The translations under genes and the position numbers were made by a program. The notes under the pieces were generated by a model. It was not told where the DNA came from, ran no database searches, and was given only the letters and a program-made list of their open reading frames with translations. This document shows positions 49,331 through 59,819 of a stretch of 64,000 nt of DNA, piece after piece. The stretch comes from Epiperipatus broadwayi (Eukaryota; Onychophora; Udeonychophora; Euonychophora; Peripatidae), in assembly GCA_028023455.1 (NCBI GenBank), contig JAQFVV010006238.1, positions 6,084,572 to 6,148,571 on the forward strand, written 5' to 3'. Within the stretch, counting starts at the first letter, position 1. The number at the start of each line of letters is the position of its first letter.

Positions 49331-49573
49331 TACTGGTACATAGTTCATTGTTTGAATTCTAGTCAAAGTTTAAATAAAAGTTATTTTGGAAGTTATATTT
49401 TTAAAAAATATTAATCTTGATAGATGTGCAAGAAATATGAGACTGACTTTTTTTAATTGACAATATGTAATCAATGAATGTAAAATGAGGACATGCAAGA
49501 GCTTTTAATTAATTATGTTTAAATAATTGAGTTTGAATTAGTTGAATGTTTAATTTGTATAGATATTTTGTTA

Positions 49574-49716
49574 TATAGAGATTGTAAATAAGCTCTTAAC
49601 AAGCTTTGCAGAATATCCCCAATCTGAGACCGGTTTCTGCTACTGGCTTCCTCAGTGAGGTCTGGGGTTGGAAATATTCTGCAAAGCTTGTTAAGAGTTT
49701 ATTTGTGATCTCTATT
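49574..49716. mobile_element. Family V foldback with hammerhead-like core
   Basis: Arms ATAGAGATTGTAAATAAGCTC...GCAGAATAT (49574-49616) and the inverted ATATTCTGCAAAGCTTGTTAAG...ATCTCTAT (49673-49716). On the minus strand the centre reads CCTCA, CTGAGGA (49658-49652), AGCCAGTAGCA, GAAA, CCGG, TC, then GATTGGGGATATT. The order is the same as family X (CTGANGA, short GC/GC stem, GAAA, C-NN-G, TC). Stem I has mismatches next to the cleavage site. Confidence 0.65.
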
Positions 49717-50352
49717 GTTAAATTAGGCCATGTGACATATGACTTGATTTCTTTGTAGGTATTTTGTTTTATAAATTTTGAAATCTATCACTTCTTAAAT
49801 AAAAATTTATTTTCATAAACCTTAGATTTTTTTTTCAAAAAAAAAAAAATATTAGTAAGTTAAAGTTTGATGCTTGTAATTCAAACTGTAAAATTATGAC
49901 TTGACTATTATTTGCATAAATTAGTGTGATTTTGGAATGAAATTGAGTCTTTTGAAATTTCATTATCTAGAAAATTTAAACTGATTGTCTATACATATTT
50001 CTTTCCTTAGAAGAAACTGAGGTTACCAACTTTTATCTTAAAACAAAAATAAACTAAGCACAAAAAGTATCAATTGGTAGGCCTAATGAGCAATGTCTTT
50101 TCTCTTAATATTCTACTTTGAGAAGGTTACTGTAAAAACATTTGCCCACAGAAAGCTTTTTAAAGGATTTTATCTTCAATGATGGAGACACATAAATATA
50201 TAATAGTGCTTAGGAAATGACAGAATGGAGCTGTAATTCATGAACGAAGAGTGCACACCTATAGAAGTGGAAGATAATAAAATGACTTTTATATATAAAG
50301 TTTAAATTTGAATAATCAATAAATAATAGCCAAGCAAAAATATCTTCTGTTG

Positions 50353-50595
50353 ATCATATAATACTAAATCATCCATACACTTTACTACTGTTACACAATG
50401 CTTTATTTACAACTCTCTTTTACAGTTTACAATTTCAATTCCCTCAGCAATCTGCTTCAGAACTTTTATATTGAAGTTAGGAGATATAAAAGTTCTGAAG
50501 AAGATTTCTGGGGCAATCAAAACTGTAAAAGAGGATGGTAAATAAAGCATTGTGTAACAATAATAAAATGCATGGATGATTTAGTATTATATGAT
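50353..50595. mobile_element. Family Q: nearly perfect 243-bp palindrome
   Basis: Arms 50353-50471 and 50485-50595 pair almost throughout: ATCATATAATACTAAATCAT at the left edge against its complement at the right, GTTACACAATGCTTTATTTA, CTCTTTTACAGTTT, and GCTTCAGAACTTTTATAT. The loop is only about 13 bases. The right arm reads CTGAAGA, AGATTTCTGGGGCAATC, AAAAC. This resembles the W-type hammerhead trace, with GAAAC decayed to AAAAC and an extra A before the stem. Open frames on both strands are shadows. Confidence 0.8.
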
Positions 50596-51046
50596 ATACA
50601 TTTGCACTGCATTAAGAAAGGTGAGTTATTATACTTCTTGAAGAAGATATCTTCTGTTGCTTTGTTGAACAAAATTATGTCATCTAGTCCTGATATTCCT
50701 ATAATAAACATTGCTTTTGTTTCTTCTCAATTTCATTTCTATTTTCATGTCTATTATGTTTTTATCTTGAAGAAAATTTTAATGGCTGGTTTAGGAAAGG
50801 ACTTGATCGATATTAGTCCCTCGTGATATTGAAAATGTTTGAATTTATTGTGTAATACTTGTAATCACCTTTTTATTCTTTAATTACATGCACAATAATT
50901 TAGACTTCTATAATTTTTAATGTTTGTTTTTTGTATGCAAACTCTTTTTTCCAAAGTTACTTACAAATAATATAAAAATAAAAGCACTAAAATATATACT
51001 TGTTAATCTATGGTTAAACCTACATAGTCATACAAATAAACAATTG

Positions 51047-51141
51047 TTTTTTTTTTTTTATATGTCAAAGCACTGACCGGGAAGTGAGCCCAGGCCAACT
51101 GCTCGGAAGGCAGCTATGCTAACCACACGGCCACTACCACT
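51047..51141 (-). mobile_element. tRNA-derived SINE (SINE-1), minus strand
   Basis: Minus strand: AAGTGGTAGTGGCCGTGTGG, TTAGCATAGCTGCCTTCC, GAGCAGTTGGCCTGG, a B-box-like GGCTCACTTCCCGG, TCAGTGCTTTGACATATA and an A tail (the T run at 51047-51059 on the plus strand). This is the cleanest head of the family. Flanking CAATTGTTT and CACTTGTTT may be a short target duplication. Confidence 0.85.
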
Positions 51142-51759
51142 TGTTTTATGATCAAACTTTAGGATATTTTGATATTATATCAACTTCATTTGCATTGAAA
51201 ATTGTGGTGATTGCTAGTGCATATCTAATAATCCTGACTGAAAAAAATCAATAGCTAGAGAGTAGGCTGAAGACATAGATATAATGCTGACACCTTGTAT
51301 TCTTTAATTCCTTGAGCTAACAATAGTAGGCTCTGTAGAAAATTAAATAATATAAAATATTGCTCCTAAGGAAAATTTCAAATTTCTGTAATCCCTAATG
51401 AGGATAAATTTATTATTTGAAATAATGGTCTGCTTTCTAAGTTGAATAGTATTTGTTAATTTTTTAGTTCTGCATTCAAGAAATCATACCTAATTAAACA
51501 TAATCTGGCATCTCTTATTAATTACATAGCTAGTGTCTATTTGTCTGACATGAAATATAAAAACTGTGAATGTAGTAGAAATTGTCTGTCTTTTATAGTA
51601 TGCATTTATGGTTTGTATATAAATTTAATTTTTTAATATGCTTATAAAATTCATGGCATAAAATAAAATTCTCAGCAACATAGTTATATCTACAGCACAT
51701 TTAATAAGAATATATTTATTATCTAAAATATTTGAATATTAGATATAAATTATAGAGGT

Positions 51760-51913
51760 TTGAAGACAGACTTTCATGCTCCTTTCAGCTATCCACTGTA
51801 TCTCATACAACTGATACATATGACCATGCCCATGTAAATAAGATAAATGATTTCTAATATATACAAATTTTATGCTAAACCAGCACTCATCAGTTGATCC
51901 AAATTATCCTCTC

Positions 51914-52000
<87 letters not shown>

Positions 52001-52125
52001 CAATGCTTGGTTTATATTGAGATAACAAATCTTCAAATTTTAATAAACCAATTTCAATCTGCTCTACTCTCCAATCTTCAGCCCTCCATACCATTAAAAT
52101 CTGTGTGTTCCACTGTCAGATTTTC
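51760..52125 (+). mobile_element. Family Y repeat with long (TA)n (Y4)
   Basis: GAGGTTTGAAGACAGACTTTC, GATACATATGACCATGCCCAT, the anchor CCAGCACTCATCAGTTGATC, then a TA array of about 80 bases (51917-51998), then CAATGCTTGGTTTATATTGA, TTCAAATTTTAATAAACCAA and TCTTCAGCCCTCCATACCAT. It forms an inverted pair with Y5; open frames over the TA array are artefacts. Confidence 0.8.
51917..51998. repeat. (TA)n microsatellite in Y4
   Basis: Pure TA for about 82 bases, directly after the family Y anchor and CTCTCCCC. Confidence 0.95.
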
Positions 52126-52219
52126 AATGGTATGGGTGGCTGAAGAGTTGGAGGGTGTAGTAGACTGAAGTCTGTCCATTAAAGTTCAAAGATATGCCAT
52201 CTTATTATAAACTGAGAAC

Positions 52220-52276
<57 letters not shown>

Positions 52277-52450
52277 GGGGGGGGAGGAAGATCTGCAGCA
52301 ACTGATGAGTTCTGGTTCATCATGAAATATGAATATTGGAAATAATTTACCTTTTTCACATGTGTGTGGTCATGTGTATTGGTTGTATGAAATAGTATAG
52401 ATAACTGAAGGAATCTTGAAAGTCTGTGTTCAAACCTCTATAATTATATC
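52100..52450 (-). mobile_element. Family Y repeat, inverted partner (Y5)
   Basis: Runs from CTGTCAGATTTTCAATGGTA through GAAGTCTGTCCATTAAAGTT and the TA array (52225-52274) plus a G10 run. The complement of the anchor follows (CAACTGATGAGTTCTGGT), then GTGTGGTCATGTGTATTGG and GAAAGTCTGTGTTCAAACC. Its simple repeat differs in length and ends in G10, so the two slots have evolved independently since the inverted pair formed. Confidence 0.8.
52225..52284. repeat. (TA)n-G10 microsatellite in Y5
   Basis: Pure TA (52225-52274) followed by ten G residues (52275-52284), located at the slot homologous to that of Y4. Confidence 0.95.
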
Positions 52451-52504
52451 TAAAATATAAATAAATTTGGAAAACTAACAACCCCATTCATTATGCAATT
52501 TATT

Positions 52505-52690
52505 TTTTTATACCAAAATCACACTTTTTCTTATTTTTGCCTTAATATCCCATAAATACAATTTATCCAACCTGCTTCAAACACTTTTTAGCAAACTCTT
52601 TATTTGTTCATATATATACATCTATGTTTCGACTGACCTGCAGTGTTTGAAGCAGGTTGGATAAATTGTATTTATTTTTTATACTTTCTA
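52505..52690 (-). mobile_element. Penelope-type terminal repeat fragment (family W, copy 2)
   Basis: Homologous to 5878-6095. Inverted arms ATTTATCCAACCTGCTTCAA (52549) and TTGAAGCAGGTTGGATAAAT (52648) enclose the element. On the minus strand the centre reads ACTGCAGGTCAGTCGAAAC, an ACTG/CAGT stem followed by an intact GAAAC; the CTGAAGA found in copy 1 is lost. The two copies therefore retain complementary halves of one motif. Confidence 0.6.
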
Positions 52691-52799
52691 TATTACATGA
52701 AATAATTAGCAAACCACTCTGCATTTCTTTGCCAAATAACATGGAGTAATGCAAACAATCCAAGCAAATATATCAGCCATTTGACTTATGTTAATACTG

Positions 52800-52945
52800 T
52801 AATAATAATTGTATTTTGAATTACAAGTATCAAATTAACTCAACACAAAATGCATCTTGGGGGTCATTTGTCTTTTATTGTATCTTTATTTATATGAATT
52901 TAAAAGAATGTTGTAATATTGAAGTTATTTAATATATTTATCTGT
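52800..52945. repeat. Rearranged family T fragment
   Basis: 52800-52837 (GTATTTTGAATTACAAGTAT, CAAATTAACTCAAC) is in the same orientation as 47146-47180, while 52838-52945 (GCATCTTGGGGGTCATTTG, TTTATATGAATTTAAAAG) is inverted relative to 46960-47060. The junction is an inversion or a foldback whose central anchor and slot were lost. Confidence 0.55.
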
Positions 52946-53529
52946 AATAATAACTGACTTGGTATTTAATATAAATCATGTACTTGTTATGTTTGTGTGA
53001 GTTTTGGCAATGCAGCAAGGTAATTGACAAAGAAAGTTATTTCTAAAATGCATGTATTCTGCAGGACAATTTTTTACGTAGTATGATAACTGTAAAAGAT
53101 AAATTATGTATAATGATTGGGACTGATATTTTTTTAAATTTATTTACATATAATTCAAAGTTGCATTATTGTGTTATTACATCTGAAATATGAAAATTAT
53201 GTAATGTAAAAGAATAGTCTGCTTTATAAGTGGAATTTTAATTGTCAATTTTAAATCTTACCTATGAAAGAAAACTAAGATTTTTTCACATGATTTCATA
53301 TAATCTAACACGTGAATATCAATTATATATATATATCAGTGATGAAATGTGACTTTTTTTAGGAACGGAAGCACGTGATATATTTGTTTAATAATGCTTT
53401 TTATTTTACTTGCCACAACAATTTTCACATACTTAAAAGATTGTGTATAATTTAAAGTATAAATCAATTTTATATTTTATTTTGCATAGATCACACATAT
53501 ACATATATATAGGTATATTCCACATACCA

Positions 53530-54240
53530 CCAATATATATATAGCGTCTTGTTATTTGGTCGTTCCTATTTTTTAAATTATTTAAAAATAATCTGTAAAA
53601 ATTATATCACGCCACATCTGCATTTAGTATGGCGGGATGATGAAATCAAAATTTTATTAAAGTCAATAAATATTTGTCGAAATATATTTTAAGTTGCAAA
53701 CAAGATTTAGCCAACCGTGATAATTGCTAAGATCTTGCGGAAAAGTAAATGGCCAAATATAAGAAAAGCTAAAAGTTAGTCTGATCTCTAAAAATATCAA
53801 ATTTTAAAGGTGCTAATTGCTAACTTCACTGAGAAAATTTTGTTTATTAAAAGTGTAATTTCATCATGAGCAAGTGTAAATAGGCTGTTTTTTGCTACAT
53901 ATATACTCAGTCAAATTTTAGAAAGATCTTCAAGCCGAATCCACGCCCATTTGAATTTTAGGATGGTGGAGTAATTAGGCAGATTGTATTGTTCCTCATG
54001 CCCAGGAACAGTGATCTTCATCCCCATCCTACATGCTGAAAGGGTATAAGCCAACACAGCAATAGATAACCTTTCTGATATAAACCTACTGCAATAGTAC
54101 TTTAAGTAAAGAGCTGCTGCTTATCCAGAGAATAAAGACAAGAGTCAAGCTGTTGGCCCAGGGAGTTAGGTAATAACCTCCACAACTACCACAAAAACTC
54201 TCAGATGAACTTTAATTATTATTTTCCAAAACTATAGCTA
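53530..54240 (+). other. Complex non-coding block, LTR- or promoter-like
   Basis: Less A+T-rich than its surroundings. It contains a GGGTATAAGCC string at about 54038, GATATAAACC at about 54078, and AATAAAGACAAGAGTC at about 54141 (a poly-A signal). TGTTGGCCCAGGGAGTTAG follows at about 54159. The order TATA-like box, poly-A signal, then a possible primer-site-like sequence fits a solo LTR or LTR remnant, but I cannot find paired termini or a target duplication. Confidence 0.3.
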
Positions 54241-55767
54241 TAGTAAATTTAAATAAATGTCCAGTTTAAAATTTAGTAGTTCAAATCTTTCTTTTACTTC
54301 AACCTGTAAAATCAATAATAAATACTCGCTTGATTTATTGTAAAATACCTGTGTAAAATCTATTATCTCGAACCTGTTAAAGAGATAAACTTAATAATTA
54401 TTTTGTTGATTAAATTCTGTTTTAATCTTGTATTTGTGGTAAAATCTATGCTCTTTTACATATTTAAGTTCTTAATATTTCATCTAAATTTGTGATGATA
54501 TGCCAAGTACATTTTGAACCAGAGAGCAGATATATTTTAATAATTTATCCCAAAGATAATATATCTATTTTCTATTTAGTAATTGTGATATAACACTTAG
54601 TTATATTACATCCTAATCACTGTTTCAAAATTAAATTTCATTAATTAATATCAACTCTGAATTCAATTTCATATAATTGTTATGGTTTGCTTTGTTATAC
54701 TAATAAATTATAATTTTAAGCATAGATTTAATAGAAGTCTGGCCAGCGAGATATTAATAAGCCATATTTGGTTATTTTTGTTAATTCCAACCTTCTTAAA
54801 TATACTCCTTCCCCCTTTAATTGTATGAGAGTATTAATATACTTAAGTAACACCTTTCTCTTTATAGCATATTTTAAGTGCCTATAGTGAATTTATGTAG
54901 GGTTAGTTCGACCAGTTCTCTCTATAATATATATTATTTTGGATTTATCTGAAACTAAGATAATCTTTAGTTTGATGGATGATGATTCACATCATTATCC
55001 AGCTGCATTATTAGGCTCGAATATTAAAGAAACTTAGTAAACAGTTACAATATTATCGCTGTAGTGATTAGATTATATTTCTGGGTAGCATTGTTATTTA
55101 TCACTTGGAAAACTGTGATATTAAATGAATATTAAGTTGAAATATTGAAATTCTTACATGCATACATTATTTGCTGAACATTAAAGTCAGCTAATACATT
55201 TAAAGAGTCCGAACACTGTATTACTCCAGATTGATTACATTCCATTGTATAATGCTTGTAAGTGTCTATTTGATGTCAAAGTGATCCCTAAATACTATAA
55301 TTTAATTTATTTTGTTTTTTATTACTAATAATTTTAATAAATGTATTTAAATTTATCCTGTCTTCATTATTCTGTTATCATATCCCAATCCAATTCACTT
55401 ACTTATTAATTTATTTTAATAGATATTATTATACAAGCTTAGTCAAATGCTAGGTTACAATATTATATTTTGAATGAAATTTTTTGCTGACTTTCTCATA
55501 TTAATGGATGTTTAGTCCAACTTTATGCTATGTGTGTGTGATTAGCGATAGGATCTCATATTTCTCCCTGTTCAGAGACAGCTTGCAATTAAAATTAAGG
55601 CCCCTATATAACCTCAGAAATGTCACTCATATGGTGTTAAATCATGGAGTGTTGGTGAATGAGTTGGAGCTTGGTTCGGACTCTGGATCTTACCATCACA
55701 TTTCAATCAGCTTTAGTGTATTGGATTATGGATTTTGTTACATGAATATGCAAATTTAACCATTACA
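54241..55767. other. Non-coding stretch, nothing identified
   Basis: Moderately complex sequence without recognised repeats. An 83-codon open frame at 55508-55759 has no recognisable motif, and I do not support it as a gene. Confidence 0.4.
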
Positions 55768-56340
55768 ATATAGATAATATAATATCAATATATTTTTATC
55801 TACCAAATTCTTTTAACATTCTCAAGTATTAATTGTAAATTAGATTTTAGCATTGTGTGAACTTTTTATAATCATATAATGCATTGGTCAAACTCATTCA
55901 TTGCCATATATAAAAACAATTTAAATGTTGGTAAAAAGTTGAAAGTCAACAGAAATTCCATTCAAAAAATAATTAGTTTGAATTATTATTTTTTTTTTTT
56001 ATGTTAATCAGACTGTGATAAGTTTAAATATAGATAATACATTGTCAATATATTTTTATCTTGCAAATGCTTTTAACATTCTTAAGTTTTAATTATAAAT
56101 TAGATTTTAGCATTGTGTGAACCTCTTATAATCAATCAATAATGAGTTGGTCAATTTTATTTCTGGCTGTATATAAAAACAATTCAACTGTTGTAATACG
56201 AACTTTATTTTAAACTTTGTGTGTTTGTAGTACTAGTATTGAATTCAACTGTTTGTAAAAAGGTTGAAAGTCAACAGAAATTCCATACAATAAAAAAAAA
56301 GTTTGAATAGTTTGCCTTTTTTTTATGTTTAACAAAAAAT
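55768..56340 (+). repeat. Tandem duplication, about 261-bp unit, with a small insertion
   Basis: Unit 1 (55768-56016) and unit 2 (56029-56340) share ATAGATAATA, TCAATATATTTTTATCT, AATTAGATTTTAGCATTGTG, GTTGAAAGTCAACAGAAATT and a T run in the same order. Unit 2 carries an extra segment of about 60 bases, flanked by ATTCAACTGTT on both sides. Confidence 0.8.
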
Positions 56341-56659
56341 AGATATTTTTTTTTTAACATTTTTCAAAATAGCTCATATACATTAAATATACTTATTGTT
56401 TTTACTACACTATAGTATGTGCAACTTGTTGGATCGATTTTGTGAGGGTGAATATGTACATATTTTAGTGAATATTTTAAATTAAATTTTAATTAAAGCT
56501 TTTGAAAGTTTTAGTGAATTTCTCTATGGAAGCAGTCATTCCGTTCAATACAAGGATGCTTCATCTCTGATATATATATATATATATATAACAACCAGAC
56601 ATCAATTATATGTATATATCAACTATTAATTTTTGAATATTTAGAATATATAAAACAAG

Positions 56660-57305
56660 TCATGTGTCACTTTTTTATAAACTTGATTTATTGTATGAAC
56701 TATTATTTTTTTATGGGTATGGAATACTCCAAGGAAGTATTTTAAATCCCATTCTTTGTGCCATTTATACTTCTGATTTGGCTTCTGTCATAGCTGAAAA
56801 AATGTATGACTTTATGCAGATAATATTAAAATCTTTTTGGACATATAAATGATCATCAAATATTAAAAAATTATGTTAATGCTTTTTGTAATTGGTGCCA
56901 TGACAATAATATGCAAATAAACATAAAAAAATCCAATTCAGTGTCTTATACAAAAAAAGAGAACAATTAGTAATGATTACTATTGTGTTAATGAAAGCAG
57001 AATTGCCATAATGTTTAAGCAGAAAGATCTGCATATTATTTTCACAAGTAGTTATACATTTAATGATCATATTCAAACTGTGGTTAATAAGTCTCTTAAA
57101 ATTATGGGCATGATTTTGAGATCAAATATTCAATTTAAATTAGAAATATATAGATTACTATTTGATACATTAATTGCGCCTATTCTGCATTATGATTCTA
57201 TTGTTTGGAATCCATACAATCAATCAAATATAAGTAAATTACAAAAAATACAAGACAAAAATTTATATATATTTATAAAACTAAAATGTATACTAAGAAA
57301 ATAAA
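56660..57305 (+). pseudogene. Jockey/CR1-type LINE reverse transcriptase remnant
   Basis: In shifting frames: GILQGSILNPILCAIYTSDL (about 56720-56780, the P-Q-G-S-x-L-x-P-x-L motif); YADN, a mutated Y-A-D-D catalytic box, at about 56815-56826; then after a shift NAFCNWCHDNNMQINIKKS. Next is an open segment (57011-57304) with KDLHIIFTS, HIQTVVNKSLKIMGMI and LIAPILHYDSIVWNPY, typical of the region after the RT domain. It is inactive because of the YADN change and the frameshifts. Clade given from general motif style only. Confidence 0.8.
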
Positions 57306-57428
57306 CAGTATGTATAATAAGTCTGTTAACAGACATGCCATTTTTATTTAAATTAGTGCTTGGAACAGTATCCTTACAATATGCAATTACAGGAATTTTG
57401 AATAGGATTCCAACTCATAATTCATAAG

Positions 57429-57516
57429 CATGTTTAAAGTGCGTCTTTCAAAGGTTTTAGCTTTCACGTTATTACAATGTTATCTGCTTGCGCTTAATAA
57501 AAAATTTGATATATTT
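57429..57516 (+). repeat. Direct repeat, left copy (partner at 58423)
   Basis: About 85 bases (GTTTAAAGTGCGTCTTTC, AAAGGTTTTAGCTTTCACG, ATGTTATCTGCTTGCGCTT) recur at 58423-58506 with few changes, several of them CG to CA or TG. The separation is about 1 kb. Confidence 0.85.
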
Positions 57517-58422
57517 ACATTTGTTACTATCACTTCATTAGATGTGAAAATTGCTTCATAGTAAATTGAGAGATTTCACATTGTTTATTTATGTATAATA
57601 TTTAGTGAATTAACCTTTTGAGCACTGATTACTTTATTGGCCAAGTGAGGTAAAAGTCTAAACTTTTAATTGGTCAACTCACAAACTCAACATCAAAATA
57701 TATTCATCTTTAAATATTATATTCACTTTAGTTTCATTTGTAAAAAGTATATTAATAATTTGTCAGGTTATGAAAGTGAATGAAAGTTTTTTCAAAAATA
57801 AATTTTTATTTATAATTATAAAAATATTTGACAGCGGCAAATCTAAAAACAAATGCTAGTAACCAACTAAAAAGTGTTGTGATGTCAGTGATTTTTTCTT
57901 TCTCAGTTTTACATTCCCAAAAAATAAATAATTTTTACTAAAATCTTATATATTTTTCTATAATAATTTTATTTTTAGCATATTTTATCAAAATAATATG
58001 TCAAAAAATACTTTTAAAATGGTCTAAAACATTCGTTTATCACTTTCGAAATGAAAGAAAAGAAATTGTAATGGTTCAAGTTATTGACAAGTGAATTCTT
58101 TTGTCCTCAATAATGGAGAGCCAATCAATGCTTAGAATGGGATGCCTCATCCCTTTGTTAGACCTTTACATCAGTTTTATTGATTTTTTACTTGTAAAAT
58201 AATTCAAGAGAGGGCAGCATCTTATGGAACTTTTTATAACCTGTGAAGGTATTTTAAGCATCACACTCTTGATTCAAAATGCTTGAGTCTGGCTTATTTA
58301 TATATAAATTTAGGCATAAAAGAAGGTGGGTCCCATCTTTTTCTTATAGTTCTGACTTGTGTTTTAGAATTGGGAGTTCCATGTGCGGTCATTATTACAT
58401 CTGATTGGCTGTCACACAAGCA
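57517..58422. other. Sequence between 1-kb-spaced direct repeats
   Basis: No coding frame is seen. There is an inverted pair TTGGCCAAGTGAGG / TTGGTCAACTCAC at about 57636-57690. The part at 58110-58420 is more complex (GAGAGGGCAGCATC, GGCTGTCACACAAGC) but unidentified. Confidence 0.4.
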
Positions 58423-58506
58423 GGTTTAAAGTGCATCTTTCGAAGGTTTTAGCTTTCATGTTATTACAATGTTATCTGCTTGCACTTAATAAATTTGATA
58501 TATTTA
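58423..58506 (+). repeat. Direct repeat, right copy (partner at 57429)
   Basis: Matches 57429-57516. The sequence after it (TGATTTGTTTTATTTGCCTATGG, about 58520) can be read as LINE C-terminal sequence (HTDLFYLPMVRDSIN). So the roughly 0.9 kb between the copies may have been inserted into, or duplicated within, the LINE remnant. Confidence 0.85.
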
Positions 58507-58914
58507 TAATTCTAGACATACTGATTTGTTTTATTTGCCTATGGTGAGAGATTCCATTAATTCACCATTCGTATAGATTGCAACTGGATTATAATAAAGA
58601 AGTTTTCAGATATTGCTATTTTATCTTTAAACTATACACAATTCAAGAATAAAATGAAATCAATCTTACACTGATATTATTAATGTAAATAGTATTTTAA
58701 ACATGTCTGTATGTACTACTTTGTAATTTTATAATATAGACATGTACTACTTTCTATATGCTTGGAGCCTCATTTGAGCTGCTTCGTTTCTTAAACACTT
58801 TTCTTAAAATTATTCCCTATAATTATTTAATTATTATTTAATTATATAAAAGAATACCTATAATCAAAATGGAGTATTATTGTAATTTATAATAGTTCAT
58901 ATATGATATATATA

Positions 58915-59068
58915 AGGGGTTTGAACTCACACTTTCACATGACCCTCAACTATCCATGCAATTTCATACTGCTGACACACTTGATTACACACATGTTGAA
59001 AAGATAAACAATCACCAATATACGTATTTCATAAACCAGTACTCGTCAGTTGGTCCAGATTATCATCT

Positions 59069-59123
<55 letters not shown>

Positions 59124-59400
59124 CAATTAAAGCCCAGCTTATACTAAGATAGCCAATCTTCATACTTTAATGGACAGGTTTCAATCCACTCCACCCCACA
59201 ATTCTTCAGCCATCCATTTCATTAAAAATCTGATGATGAAATGTTCAATGCCCACATTGGGGCCAATGTTCTCATTCTACCCATGTTGCCCATAAGTCAC
59301 CCTTATCCCTAATGTACAGGACATATCCATTTACATACATATACGATGGATGGGCAGACCTAACTGAACTATATTTTAATATATGAATATTTTCTACAGT
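58915..59400 (+). mobile_element. Family Y repeat with (CA)n(TA)n (Y6)
   Basis: GGGGTTTGAACTCACACTTTC, GACCCTCAACTATCCATGCA, GCTGACACACTTGATTACAC, the anchor CCAGTACTCGTCAGTTGGTC, the (CA)n(TA)n slot, then AAGCCCAGCTTATACTAAGA, TCTTCATACTTTAATGGACA, CACAATTCTTCAGCCATCC and GCCCACATTGGGGCCAATG. It ends TTTTCTACAGTACAGG. GGGTTTGAAC at the left end resembles a tRNA B box in the complementary sense (GTTCAAACCCC), so the family may be tRNA-related. It is the most complete copy. Confidence 0.8.
59071..59121. repeat. (CA)n-(TA)n microsatellite in Y6
   Basis: About 19 CA units pass into (TA)n immediately after the family Y anchor and ATCATCTCC. Confidence 0.95.
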
Positions 59401-59409
59401 ACAGGTTTT

Positions 59410-59815
59410 TTCATACCTGCACTCCAAGATGTAATATATAGGGTTTGAACTCAGACTTTCACATCATTCTCAATTATCCATGCCATCTCATACTGCTGAC
59501 ACACTTGATCACAAACACACTCATCATCAGATTTTCAATGAAATGGATGGCTGAAGAGTTGTGGGGTGGAGTGGATTGAAGTCTGTCCATTAAAGTATGA
59601 AGATTGGCTGTCTTAATATAATCTGAGCTTTGATTGTATATATGTGTGGAGAAGATAATCTGGACCAACTGATGTGTGTGATCAAATGTATCAGCAATAT
59701 GAGATAGTGTGGATAGTTGAGGATCATGTGAAAGTGTGAGTTCAAGCCCCATATATATTACATATAGGGAGTGCAGGTATAAAAAAGCCTGTACGGTAGA
59801 AAAAAATCACGTATT
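59410..59815 (-). mobile_element. Family Y repeat, inverted and chimeric (Y7)
   Basis: 59431-59515 repeats the left end of Y6 (GGGTTTGAACTCAGACTTTC, TGCTGACACACTTGATCAC). From 59521 it is the inverted remainder (CATCATCAGATTTTCAATGA, TGTGGGGTGGAGTGG, TGTCCATTAAAGTATGAAGA, GATAATCTGGACCAACTGAT). It ends AAAGTGTGAGTTCAAGCCCC and CAGGTATAAAAAAGCCTGTA. The slot has only ATATATGTGTGG. The minus-strand open frame is a shadow. Confidence 0.75.
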
Positions 59816-59819
59816 AAAA

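Noticed and set aside
51870-52168. Open frames with Tyr-Ile repeats on both strands
   Set aside because: They cross the (TA)n array inside a family Y repeat; the flanks are repeat sequence, not exons.
53530-54240. Calling a definite LTR with primer-binding site
   Set aside because: TATA-like and poly-A strings occur in order, but no TG...CA ends, paired LTR or target duplication could be found, so only a tentative block is listed.
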